DNA of 64,000 bases, taken from assembly GCA_002749535.1 (NCBI GenBank), contig MZZL01000401.1, positions 1,121,165 through 1,185,164 on the forward strand. The letters run 5' to 3'. Origin of the DNA: Apophysomyces variabilis. Lineage: Eukaryota; Mucoromycota; Mucoromycetes; Mucorales; Mucoraceae. Both the position numbers and the translations under genes were made by a program. Of this stretch, positions 43,225 to 52,636 are shown one piece after another; positions within the stretch are counted from its first letter, which is position 1, and the number at the start of each line of letters is the position of its first letter. A model generated the notes under the pieces. The model was given only the letters and a program-made list of their open reading frames with translations, was not told where the DNA came from and ran no database searches.

Positions 43225-43285
43225 TCCACACCCCATCATCCCACCGCACACCCACCGCACCCACCTCCCATACCCATCCACCGCA
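43225..43285 (-). other. G-rich tract with G-quadruplex potential
   Basis: On the minus strand runs of three or four G are separated by 3-6 nt loops: GGGTATGGGAGGTGGG, then TGCGGTGGG and, further on, GGGATGATGGGG. This satisfies the usual four-run G-quadruplex pattern. The block 43170-43315 is far richer in GC than everything around it. Confidence 0.6.
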
Positions 43286-44199
43286 GCCCTCCAATCGCGC
43301 CACCCAGCCATTTGGTATCAGGTATAGGTTCATTAGACACATATTGCAGCAACGGTGGAAGTGATTTTTGAAGCTGTTTACGCAGCTTCCCCTGGCCTAA
43401 GTACGAAAGCTATTCTCAGTGCTTAAAGAGACAATTGTCAGAGGATGATATGGAAACGATTGTTGAAAACCTATCCAAGTGCATGAAGAGACTATTGGCC
43501 GGCTGTTATTGTTATTTGTAAAGCTGTATACAATTTTCTCAGGATAGTACGGACAGAAACAACTCATTATATATAAATACGCCTTGAAGTAGAAAGAAGG
43601 GCAAGAGCGAGGCATTGAAACGATATGTATGATGAACAAACAAAAGGGCGCCGTCTTCCTTCCTTTCCTTTTTATAACCATGAGATGATTCTTTCTTAAG
43701 TGTCGTGGTGACTATGTTTTTGATTGTAAAACGTTGCAATGATCACTCATCTTTCTGTTTTGGTGCATGGAGTAACAGTGTTTTCCCCTTTTCCTGTATT
43801 GATGGATGAGGGTAATGCAGCACAGTTTTTGGTAGAAAACAGTCGCTTCCCTAATATATTCGCTAATTTTCAAATATGGAAATGGGTTTGAAAAGGCGAT
43901 TTTATGGCAATAGCAATTATTAACATTATCTCTTCCAGGAAATGCACAAACCTTGAATAAAAGATAATAATAAGGCATTTTTTTTAGAAGCATTGAGTCA
44001 AGCATGGTTAATTTCGGATACAGGAGAAATCCAACAAAGCGGGTAAGACAACAAACCAGACAAAATGCTATCTATAGTTCCTAACTTTTGATTTCTTTGT
44101 AGTCTAAAGGTGAAGCCAAGCAGAACCTTCTCCGTTGGCTGGGTGTATAGGCTTCTTGTGCCGGATATCACGTTCCTGGACTTCCTTTTTCCCTGTGCT

Positions 44200-44480
44200 C
44201 ACGGCTCCTCATGGATTGGTGCGGCGTGGGCGCCCAGCCGAGTGCTGGGATTGCCCTTCCGGGTTAAGTAAAAAGACATCCAGCATATCATTACATCTAC
44301 AAACCACTAATTATATTTTACGCAATTTGAATGAATTTTATATCCACTGGAGGATCAAGTTGATGTAAGTGAAATGTACTGCCTGTAACTCTTTTATTAA
44401 TCACGCATATTGTCTTATTCTTTAGCTCAAACTTGGTTCTTCCGGCAACATAAAATGTGTTATAAATTAGCGCAAAATAC
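44200..44480 (+). repeat. Dispersed repeat copy B
   Basis: Homologous to the copy near 5.5-5.8 kb in the same orientation, including matching GTAAGT and TTTAGCTCAAACTTG segments. It ends about 35 bp before the target site of the composite element. Confidence 0.6.
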
Positions 44481-44510
44481 ACAGTACAAACGTTTTCCTG
44501 AACCACTTAA

Positions 44511-44519
44511 GTAAGGAAG
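44511..44519 (+). repeat. 9-bp target-site duplication, left copy
   Basis: GTAAGGAAG immediately before the first base of the inverted-repeat element; repeated exactly at 51387-51395. Confidence 0.85.
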
Positions 44520-44547
44520 GGATGTCACCTAAACCTGTAGTACCTAC

Positions 44548-44579
44548 CTGTAGTACTACCAAATATAGTAGTACTACAG
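44548..44579. repeat. Subterminal 12-bp hairpin
   Basis: CTGTAGTACTAC and GTAGTACTACAG flank an 8-nt loop, 28 bp inside the element end. The same hairpin occurs at the right end (51327-51358). A typical place for a transposase binding site. Confidence 0.7.
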
Positions 44580-44677
44580 ATAGCCGGACATGCCGCACAC
44601 ACGACGTCAATGTCCGAGACCTCGCCAGCGCTCACTCTCACTTTCACTACTTTCCTGTACAGTGCTTCCAACAAGCA

Positions 44678-44746
44678 ATGTCGCAGCCAGTCAAAAACCA
44701 TGTCGTTGGCCAATCAAAAACGATGTCGTTGGTTGGTCAAAATCAA
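44678..44746 (+). repeat. Three ~22-bp subterminal repeats headed ATGTCG
   Basis: Units start at 44678, 44700 and 44723. Each reads ATGTCG, then a G-rich core, then TCAAAA. More ATGTCG copies follow near 44787 and 44809. The mirror set lies in the right arm. Likely binding sites for the element's transposase. Confidence 0.65.
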
Positions 44747-44834
44747 TTTCGCACTTTTGGAAATGGAAGTCGTATTTTTAGAAACCATGTCGTTTGCATT
44801 TGTAAATGATGTCGTGTTACGATGATTTCTTAAC

Positions 44835-46118
44835 ATGAGTACAATATTTTTATTTGAAGATGGGCATGGAAATGTCGTTGATGAGAATGGAGGTCCTGAA
44901 CCCATGGAATATATTGTTGATCAGAATGAGTTCATTGTAGAGCCGATTGCGACTCACAATGAGTACTTGAAAAATATGCCCTCTAGTGAATCTTCATCTG
45001 TTTGTCCAATGCTGACAGAAAAGCCAAAAGACGAAGACATTCGTATGAAAGAGGTAAACACAAAGCGCGATTATGTGCGCTATTCCCTCCAAGATAAGGT
45101 TCGCTTTTTCGACCTGAAGATTGAAAAGTGTATGAGCGCATCAGCTGCAGCGAAGCAGTTGGGCATTCACATTCGGACTGCTCAGAGATGGGTTAAACAG
45201 TACAATATGTGTCCTGATAGCATTTTTGAGGTTTGCAAGCAAATTGGTCGTAAATGTATCTTGAGCAAAGAGCATAAAACAGCTGTTATCAATTTTATTG
45301 ATAGTAACCCTTCTGCTTCTGTTGTTGAAGTAACCGAGCATTTGTTGAACCGGTTCGATGATCTGAAAGTTTCACGTAGCACTGTTTACAATTTCACGAA
45401 AAGTGAATGCAACCTTTCGTTGAAGAAGGCTGACTTTCATTTTGTTGAAAGGAACAGTCCAGCAAAGGTTGAAGAGAGACATGATTGGGTTCGTAAGTGG
45501 GAAAATACTGATATGAATTTTTTGACGAATTGCGTGTTCCTTGACGAGTCAGCTTTCGATATAAATATGAAACGCTCTAGGGCTTGGTCCAAAAAAGGTA
45601 CGCGTGCCATTGTTACCCGACCAGTAACGAGAGCAAACACGACGTCGATATTGGGTGCCATCTCTGCTGAAGGTTTGATTACAATTGGTGTCAAAAAACC
45701 GAGACCAGCGAAGAAGAGAAAGGCTGAAGGATACATAAGCTCAGGTACCGTAACGGGTCATTATATCAGTTTCTTAAAAATGACTCTTGATGAAATGGAC
45801 AAGCATCCTCACATGAAAGGTTACTATGTAGTCATGGATAATGCACCAATCCACACACATGAAAACATAAAGAAGTATATTGAGTATCGAGGATATAAAT
45901 GCGTGTATCTTCCTACTTACTCCCCTGAGCTTAACCCAATAGAACAATTCTGGGCAGTGGCAAAGAGTAAGGTTAAGCGTCATAGGTTTTTGCAGGAAGA
46001 CACTTTATCAAAAAGAATCACGGAAGCTTGCAATAGTGTGGAGAAAAGTCATTTCCGAGGTTTCGTTTCGCATTCTTACAACTGCTTGGATAAATGTCGA
46101 AACAAAGTGCCCATATAA
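44835..46118 (+). CDS. DD34E (IS630/Tc1-type) transposase, left copy
   Basis: Uninterrupted 427-residue frame. Acidic N-terminus (1-75), a helix-turn-helix (~100-125: SASAAAKQLGIHIRTAQRWV), a second DNA-binding segment (SVVEVTEHLLNRFDDLKVSR), then the DDE_3-like catalytic domain: first Asp in NCVFLDESAFDINM, second in YYVVMDNAPIHTHENI, Glu in PTYSPELNPIEQFW. Second Asp and Glu are separated by 34 residues. RAWSKKGTRAIV between them is typical of this group. A Lys-rich stretch (KKPRPAKKRKAEG) could direct it to the nucleus. All catalytic residues are kept, so the protein could be active. The protein is identical to that of the right arm. A start at an earlier in-frame codon is not available. 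Confidence 0.92.
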   Translation: MSTIFLFEDGHGNVVDENGGPEPMEYIVDQNEFIVEPIATHNEYLKNMPSSESSSVCPMLTEKPKDEDIRMKEVNTKRDYVRYSLQDKVRFFDLKIEKCMSASAAAKQLGIHIRTAQRWVKQYNMCPDSIFEVCKQIGRKCILSKEHKTAVINFIDSNPSASVVEVTEHLLNRFDDLKVSRSTVYNFTKSECNLSLKKADFHFVERNSPAKVEERHDWVRKWENTDMNFLTNCVFLDESAFDINMKRSRAWSKKGTRAIVTRPVTRANTTSILGAISAEGLITIGVKKPRPAKKRKAEGYISSGTVTGHYISFLKMTLDEMDKHPHMKGYYVVMDNAPIHTHENIKKYIEYRGYKCVYLPTYSPELNPIEQFWAVAKSKVKRHRFLQEDTLSKRITEACNSVEKSHFRGFVSHSYNCLDKCRNKVPI

Positions 46119-46674
46119 TGACAACCAACGACTTCATCAAAAGGCAACAATACAGAAGTAAGAACCACGTAAGTATCAATCAGGTAAGTAATTAGCAATT
46201 TTATATCACTTTTTTAAGAGTATTACATCGACTGTCAGTCATTTTATGAGAAAGCAATCTTCAAATCAATATGCAGTAATGGATAAAAACAATAACTTGG
46301 TAGTGATTTTCCTATCAATTAGGTTGTTTTGCAACTGTTTTTGTGACAAGTGCAGCTATTCAAATTGCATCGTTGAAATAATGGGAAAATGAATGAACAG
46401 AAGGTTTCAGTTCACTTTTCTTTTGACGAAATCAATTTACTGCTTTACACAGCATTTTCATACTGACGAGATTGGTTAAGTGTATCCATGAGATGTATTG
46501 GGTAAAAAAAGGAATCATGTAAAAAAAACGAATCGAAAGGGGAAAATCGTAATTCATTAAGCAAACGTGTTCCTTTACTGTCCATATCGCACAGAACAGC
46601 TTCTTGCTCGATCTTTGCTTCCGTCAATCAGTGTTTCCAAGCTTGCTAATGTTACTTTGTATCTACCAGCTATG
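46119..46674. other. Left arm, inner part: non-coding and truncated nuclease 3' end
   Basis: Mirror of 49232-49787. The minus-strand frame 46445-46627 repeats the sequence just after the nuclease gene and is not a gene in itself. Confidence 0.6.
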
Positions 46675-46675
46675 N
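46675..46675. other. Undetermined base (N) at the inner edge of the left arm
   Basis: The only ambiguous base seen in the window. It stands exactly where identity between the arms ends, which suggests a contig join or unresolved repeat boundary. Confidence 0.95.
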
Positions 46676-47494
46676 CGACCATGAAAGTAAAAAGCAAACT
46701 GATTTGCCCAACGCCAGCAACACGAAAAAAAACATGAATACCAGGCAAGTTGTGTCGTTACAGCTGACAGAAAGTGTTGCAGGCTAAGTTATTGGGATTA
46801 GTTCTGGGAATATAAAGGACAAAAGTGCAAATCTATTGCGTTCTAATTTTATTGATACATCTGCGCCAAATAGATTTTGAAACTAGACCAAAAAGCAAGT
46901 ATGTACAATGTGTCGAAAGGCTTGGGTCTACCATCTTTGCAATGGTTCTAATTGTCCAATTCTCCACAAAAAAAAAGACACTGTTAGTGTGACGTATCCA
47001 TAAACATTACAAAAATGGAGACTGCTTAACTATTGCTCCCGGTTTTGTAGTGAAACCCGATGTAAGTCCGTTCAACGACGATGCATACACCAGTAACATA
47101 GACGTTCATCTCCAGTCTTACAAAAGCAAGACCTTCACTGACTACTAACCTTACTGCAACACTGCAATCCGGATTGTGAAGAAACCCAATGTAAGTCCGT
47201 TCAACGACGATGCATACACCAGTAACATAGACGTTCATCTCCAGTCTTACAAAAGCAAGACCTTCACTGACTACTAACCTCACTGCAACTCCACAATTGT
47301 AGTCCAAATCAGTCTCTTACCATCATTACCTTTCAACCGAAAGATTTAAGCCAAAGGAATAAAGAAAAACAAAACATCCCAGCAATCATGAGAATTTTTC
47401 ACAAAATCGCCGATTCAAAGTTCATGTGTGACTTTTTTTCTATCTTTTCTCCTTTTGCAGTGTACTATAGATTACTGTATGCTTCTTCCTTGAA
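46676..47494. other. Non-coding spacer upstream of the nuclease gene
   Basis: No gene recognised. Contains the 129-bp tandem duplication listed below. The element end GGATGTCACC was not found here, so there is no separate left terminus inside the spacer. Confidence 0.5.
47045..47295. repeat. 129-bp tandem duplication
   Basis: The block around ATGTAAGTCCGTTCAACGAC at 47060 recurs at 47189 (period 129), followed by over 90 nearly identical bases. On the minus strand both units stay open, so a 43-residue peptide would be repeated (93-codon frame 47026-47307). No start context or family match supports a gene. Confidence 0.85.
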
Positions 47495-49331
47495 ATGCCA
47501 CCCAAAAAAAAGTCGTCGGCATCTACACTCTCCAGAAAGAAGCCAAAGATTTCAGTACCAGACGATGCACAATGGTGCTTGGACAACCTACGCCATCTTA
47601 CGTTTAGAAAGTTTATTGAAAAGTTCCAATGCTTGGACAAGTGTAGTTCGCAACAACGATACCTCAATATTCTCTCAAAGTATATCAGCAACACTCAACA
47701 TTACGAACGCGTTAGAATGGAGTACAAGACTTGGACTGGTTCTGCTGATTATCAACGATTTTGGAACGAGCAAGAGGAATTGGATATCGTATTGCGAACA
47801 GATGGAGCTTGCACAAAGTTTATTGGCTCTGTTACTGAACACAGGTTGCGAAGCCTGAATGCTAAGGCCAATACTGTTGTCCGAGAAACACTCGATGGTG
47901 TTGACGATCAAGAAACTACCGACGACACTACTGATATTCAAGAAAGCACCAAAGACACTACTGAATACCAAGAAACAGCCTGTATTATTGACACTCAAGA
48001 AAATATCAATGCGAATGATGCTCAAGAAACAACCGACAACAACTCTCTCAGCGACGATGATAGAAGTTGTCAGCCTTACCCGACCTCGTCCATCACCAGC
48101 AACAATGATGCCAATGTTAATTCAGACAATATCAATGTTAACCCCTGGATCTTCCGCGGGAAAAACATTACTCTCATGTTCGAGAATTATAAGTCAGTTG
48201 TCCATGATTTGATCAACAAACACACAAAACTTCCGCTTGAACCCTATATCAATGAATTGGCAGCTTTATCGCATATTTTGATCTTAAACAAGCATCAGCA
48301 CAGTTCTATTGCCACGAAGGTATTTTCCATTGAATTATTGGAAGAATTAGCAGCGTCTTTGTCTTCCGAATCGATGAACTACAATCTCGATTTCAATGAT
48401 CAGCATTATATGACGCTCACAAAAACCATCACGAATCTTAGCATGTCAATTAAAACAAGAGAGCAAGCCATTGTTGAACTTACAGTCATGTCTGCTGATA
48501 TGGATTAGGGTACTAGGCGTCTTGTTCGTGGAATCTCCAATTTGTAAGCAATATTTATGTGCTTAGTTTTTTTTATATTCATAATGCTTTATTAATCTCT
48601 TTTTTTTACGATCAGAATTCAAAAGTTACCAAACACACCATTGAAAGACAACAATGACATCAGTGAAAGCGAACTATGGAGTACTTACTTTGACCCTCTA
48701 CTTTCATGCTTAATCTGTGATCCGGATAGGCTTGTTCATTTACGTTGGACGAATTCAATTCCAATCGAAGGTGGAAAATTGCGACCAGATGCAATCATCG
48801 CCAAAAAACAACAACTCGAGTATGATGGCAGTGTTGGGCACGGTGAAGTGAAAGTGAATCAAGGCAACACAAGCAAATACCTTCTCTGCATGGACACCCT
48901 TCGATTGGCAATTTTCAACAAAAATGCAATCGATGTGAACAAATTGGATGGATCGCTTGCTTTTCAAATTCATGGTATGTCAAAAAATCAAATCAACCAC
49001 ATAGGATATTAATATATTTTCATCTCTTCACATGGTAGGGTTTAACATCACGTTTTTTGTCTCTCGCTTGGTTGCCAATGGGATTTACACTTTTTTTGAA
49101 ATTGCACATCTCCGTTTTCCTCAATCCTTGGATGATCTTCCATCTTTCATATCCTTGAAGAACATGAAATTGTTGCTTGGTATCAACGAGGCATTTTGGC
49201 GCCTGTGCAGAAAATCCGACGATTCTGCCACCATAGCTGGTAGATACAAAGTAACATTAGCAAGCTTGGAAACACTGATTGACGGAAGCAAAGATCGAGC
49301 AAGAAGCTGTTCTGTGCGATATGGACAGTAA
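47495..49331 (+). pseudogene. PD-(D/E)XK-like nuclease gene of the element, three exons, one internal stop
   Basis: Exons 47495-48543, 48616-48974 and 49039-49331 (introns 72 and 64 nt) give 566 codons with a single in-frame TAG at 48506-48508. N-terminus Lys-rich (MPPKKKSSASTLSRKKPK), then a helical segment, then a low-complexity acidic stretch with repeated QETTDD/TQEN-like units (~130-210), then helices. After the stop comes the best-conserved looking part: GKLRPDAIIAKKQ, then GHGEVKVNQGNTSKYLL, then LAFQIHGFNITFFVSRLV and LKNMKLLLGINEAFWRL. Asp (48788-48790), Glu (48845) and Lys (48851) make a D-x18-ExK pattern expected of the PD-(D/E)XK nuclease fold. From memory, Mucorales genomes hold many unannotated relatives of this region. 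Function unknown. The TAG could be a recent mutation, since the frame is otherwise open. Confidence 0.68.
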
Positions 49332-51386
49332 AGGAACACGTTTGCTTAATGAATTACGATTTTCCCCTTTCGATTCGTTTTTTTTACATGATTCCTTTTT
49401 TTACCCAATACATCTCATGGATACACTTAACCAATCTCGTCAGTATGAAAATGCTGTGTAAAGCAGTAAATTGATTTCGTCAAAAGAAAAGTGAACTGAA
49501 ACCTTCTGTTCATTCATTTTCCCATTATTTCAACGATGCAATTTGAATAGCTGCACTTGTCACAAAAACAGTTGCAAAACAACCTAATTGATAGGAAAAT
49601 CACTACCAAGTTATTGTTTTTATCCATTACTGCATATTGATTTGAAGATTGCTTTCTCATAAAATGACTGACAGTCGATGTAATACTCTTAAAAAAGTGA
49701 TATAAAATTGCTAATTACTTACCTGATTGATACTTACGTGGTTCTTACTTCTGTATTGTTGCCTTTTGATGAAGTCGTTGGTTGTCATTATATGGGCACT
49801 TTGTTTCGACATTTATCCAAGCAGTTGTAAGAATGCGAAACGAAACCTCGGAAATGACTTTTCTCCACACTATTGCAAGCTTCCGTGATTCTTTTTGATA
49901 AAGTGTCTTCCTGCAAAAACCTATGACGCTTAACCTTACTCTTTGCCACTGCCCAGAATTGTTCTATTGGGTTAAGCTCAGGGGAGTAAGTAGGAAGATA
50001 CACGCATTTATATCCTCGATACTCAATATACTTCTTTATGTTTTCATGTGTGTGGATTGGTGCATTATCCATGACTACATAGTAACCTTTCATGTGAGGA
50101 TGCTTGTCCATTTCATCAAGAGTCATTTTTAAGAAACTGATATAATGACCCGTTACGGTACCTGAGCTTATGTATCCTTCAGCCTTTCTCTTCTTCGCTG
50201 GTCTCGGTTTTTTGACACCAATTGTAATCAAACCTTCAGCAGAGATGGCACCCAATATCGACGTCGTGTTTGCTCTCGTTACTGGTCGGGTAACAATGGC
50301 ACGCGTACCTTTTTTGGACCAAGCCCTAGAGCGTTTCATATTTATATCGAAAGCTGACTCGTCAAGGAACACGCAATTCGTCAAAAAATTCATATCAGTA
50401 TTTTCCCACTTACGAACCCAATCATGTCTCTCTTCAACCTTTGCTGGACTGTTCCTTTCAACAAAATGAAAGTCAGCCTTCTTCAACGAAAGGTTGCATT
50501 CACTTTTCGTGAAATTGTAAACAGTGCTACGTGAAACTTTCAGATCATCGAACCGGTTCAACAAATGCTCGGTTACTTCAACAACAGAAGCAGAAGGGTT
50601 ACTATCAATAAAATTGATAACAGCTGTTTTATGCTCTTTGCTCAAGATACATTTACGACCAATTTGCTTGCAAACCTCAAAAATGCTATCAGGACACATA
50701 TTGTACTGTTTAACCCATCTCTGAGCAGTCCGAATGTGAATGCCCAACTGCTTCGCTGCAGCTGATGCGCTCATACACTTTTCAATCTTCAGGTCGAAAA
50801 AGCGAACCTTATCTTGGAGGGAATAGCGCACATAATCGCGCTTTGTGTTTACCTCTTTCATACGAATGTCTTCGTCTTTTGGCTTTTCTGTCAGCATTGG
50901 ACAAACAGATGAAGATTCACTAGAGGGCATATTTTTCAAGTACTCATTGTGAGTCGCAATCGGCTCTACAATGAACTCATTCTGATCAACAATATATTCC
51001 ATGGGTTCAGGACCTCCATTCTCATCAACGACATTTCCATGCCCATCTTCAAATAAAAATATTGTACTCATGTTAAGAAATCATCGTAACACGACATCAT
51101 TTACAAATGCAAACGACATGGTTTCTAAAAATACGACTTCCATTTCCAAAAGTGCGAAATTGATTTTGACCAACCAACGACATCGTTTTTGATTGGCCAA
51201 CGACATGGTTTTTGACTGGCTGCGACATTGCTTGTTGGAAGCACTGTACAGGAAAGTAGTGAAAGTGAGAGTGAGCGCTGGCGAGGTCTCGGACATTGAC
51301 GTCGTGTGTGCGGCATGTCCGGCTATCTGTAGTACTACTATATTTGGTAGTACTACAGGTAGGTACTACAGGTTTAGGTGACATCC
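49232..51386 (-). repeat. Right 2,155-bp inverted arm
   Basis: Mirror of the left arm; contains the last exon end of the nuclease gene, a 450-bp non-coding part, the second transposase copy, the subterminal repeats and the terminal GGTGACATCC. Confidence 0.88.
49788..51071 (-). CDS. DD34E (IS630/Tc1-type) transposase, right copy
   Basis: Protein identical over 427 residues to the left copy, with the same DDE residues and helix-turn-helix. It converges on the nuclease gene (stops about 450 bp apart), the natural layout of a two-gene element. The perfect identity means either very recent duplication, gene conversion between arms, or one copy duplicated during assembly. Confidence 0.92.
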   Translation of the reverse strand: MSTIFLFEDGHGNVVDENGGPEPMEYIVDQNEFIVEPIATHNEYLKNMPSSESSSVCPMLTEKPKDEDIRMKEVNTKRDYVRYSLQDKVRFFDLKIEKCMSASAAAKQLGIHIRTAQRWVKQYNMCPDSIFEVCKQIGRKCILSKEHKTAVINFIDSNPSASVVEVTEHLLNRFDDLKVSRSTVYNFTKSECNLSLKKADFHFVERNSPAKVEERHDWVRKWENTDMNFLTNCVFLDESAFDINMKRSRAWSKKGTRAIVTRPVTRANTTSILGAISAEGLITIGVKKPRPAKKRKAEGYISSGTVTGHYISFLKMTLDEMDKHPHMKGYYVVMDNAPIHTHENIKKYIEYRGYKCVYLPTYSPELNPIEQFWAVAKSKVKRHRFLQEDTLSKRITEACNSVEKSHFRGFVSHSYNCLDKCRNKVPI

Positions 51387-51395
51387 GTAAGGAAG
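51387..51395 (+). repeat. 9-bp target-site duplication, right copy
   Basis: GTAAGGAAG directly after the last base of the element. The rebuilt empty site would be CCACTTAA-GTAAGGAAG-TCAGGC. Confidence 0.85.
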
Positions 51396-51566
51396 TCAGG
51401 CAAGGACGACTTTTTCTGATACGGACCATTCATTCGCCGAAAAGTGATAAGAGTGCCTTTTTTCGTGACTGTACCACGAACACTGCTTCGTGACTTTGTT
51501 GTGGCTGTTCAAAGGTTCAATTTCCTTTTACCTTCTGCTTTGCTTTAATATTCGATAAAAAGGACC

Positions 51567-52315
51567 ATGCGACCATTAACAGCTGAGGAAACTACTACGC
51601 TTTTTGAAAAACTTGCAAAATAGTAAGTTGTGAGTTTAGAATGTCCATCGATTTACACTGATGTTCCGCGCGCTCAGCATTGGTGCGAACATCAAGCACC
51701 TGATCGATCGTCCTGACGAAACATATTGTTTCCGTCTTCACAAAAACAAGGTCTATTATTTGAGGTAAGCGTACAATTATACAGTAAGTCTATATTCTGA
51801 CTGTTGCCAGTGAATCAATGATGCGCATGGCAGTGAGTGTCGGACGTGATCAGCTGGGTTCCACGGGCGTGTGCTTTGGAAAGTTCACAAAAACGGGAAA
51901 ATTTAAGCTTCACATTACTGCTTTGGACCACATGGCACAATACGCAAAAGTAAGAAGGATAACTATGTTTATAACTTGGTTTAACGCTTCACTTTTGTTT
52001 TTCAGCATAAGATTTGGATTAAACCCAATGGCGAGATGCCATTTTTGTACGGTAATAACGTCGTTAAGGCGCACCTGGGAAGAATCACCGATGATACCCC
52101 AGAACATACCGGTGTCATCGTGTACTCTATGTCAGATATGCCTTTGGTAAGGATCGATTATAGGTGGCTTTTGCAGATCTAACGGAGTGAACTAGGGCTT
52201 TGGCGTGACAGCACGGTCAACAGTGGAAATGAAGAAATTGCAACCAACCGACATTATTGTGTTCCACCAGGCAGACGTAGGCGAATACCTTCGTGAGGAA
52301 GACACCTTGTTTTAA
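51567..52315 (+). CDS. nip7: 60S ribosome biogenesis factor Nip7, five exons
   Basis: 180 residues. Exons 51567-51622, 51678-51764, 51811-51949, 52006-52146, 52196-52315; introns 46-56 nt. Nip7 is a nucleolar RNA-binding protein needed for 27S pre-rRNA processing and 60S assembly. N-terminal [19 protein letters not shown], then [36 protein letters not shown], and a C-terminal PUA domain ([52 protein letters not shown]). Full length for the family. The composite transposon ends 180 bp upstream of the start, so the native promoter may be displaced or replaced. Confidence 0.96.
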
Positions 52316-52636
52316 ATGAATGTAAAATGTAATCATTATAAACTTCATCATCATCAGACAACATAAAAGTCATAGCCCTAAAACCACATAATATCCATAT
52401 GTAAGCGGTGATTGCACTATAATGGTGCTAGTTGCAGCAGCAAGACCATGCCAGCAACTGAAGGTGTTTTGTTAAACAGTGGTATCCAAGTATTGCCGAG
52501 ATTGATTCAGTTATTGCTAGTATGAGCGCGTGATCCTAGCAATGACAGGCTCCATATTCAAAACAAAACGACTGTTGTAGATTGGGAACGGGTGTTAAGC
52601 AGAGCGTCAACAAATGATCGGATACGTTGCATAAAT
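52316..52636. other. Convergent 3' region between nip7 and the Nup96 fragment
   Basis: 320 bp with no frame related to the missing Nup96 C-terminus. Nothing else recognised. Confidence 0.5.

Larger units (their letters stand above)
43129..44510. other. Intergenic between the two large elements
   Basis: Holds a strongly C-rich block (43170-43315) and the second copy of the dispersed repeat (about 44200-44480), both listed separately. Between them (43320-44130) AT-rich sequence with short frames that resemble nothing known. Confidence 0.45.
44520..46674 (+). repeat. Left 2,155-bp inverted arm
   Basis: Same length and sequence as 49232-51386 in inverse orientation. It includes a truncated 3' end of the nuclease gene (46674 to about 46575, minus strand), which makes sense only if the arm is a copied or duplicated right half. 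Confidence 0.88.
44520..51386. mobile_element. 6.87-kb inverted-repeat transposon with two transposase copies and a PD-(D/E)XK-like gene
   Basis: Arms 44520-46674 and 49232-51386 are each 2,155 bp, mutually inverted and, as far as I can read, identical. They start GGATGTCACC and end GGTGACATCC. Each arm holds a complete DD34E transposase gene reading inward. The 2,557-bp middle holds a nuclease-like gene whose last 100 bp run into the right arm. The whole is flanked by a perfect 9-bp direct repeat (GTAAGGAAG), so it looks like one transposed unit. IS630/Tc1 transposases normally duplicate TA, so a 9-bp duplication is unexpected. The left arm stops matching exactly at an N (46675), so assembly error must be considered. 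Confidence 0.8.

Noticed and set aside
46445..46627. 60-codon frame seen twice (also 49279-49461)
   Set aside because: Repeats only because it lies in the inverted arms. It overlaps the nuclease 3' end in another frame.
47026..47307. 93-codon minus-strand frame with an internal 43-residue repeat
   Set aside because: Created by the 129-bp tandem duplication; no start context or homology.
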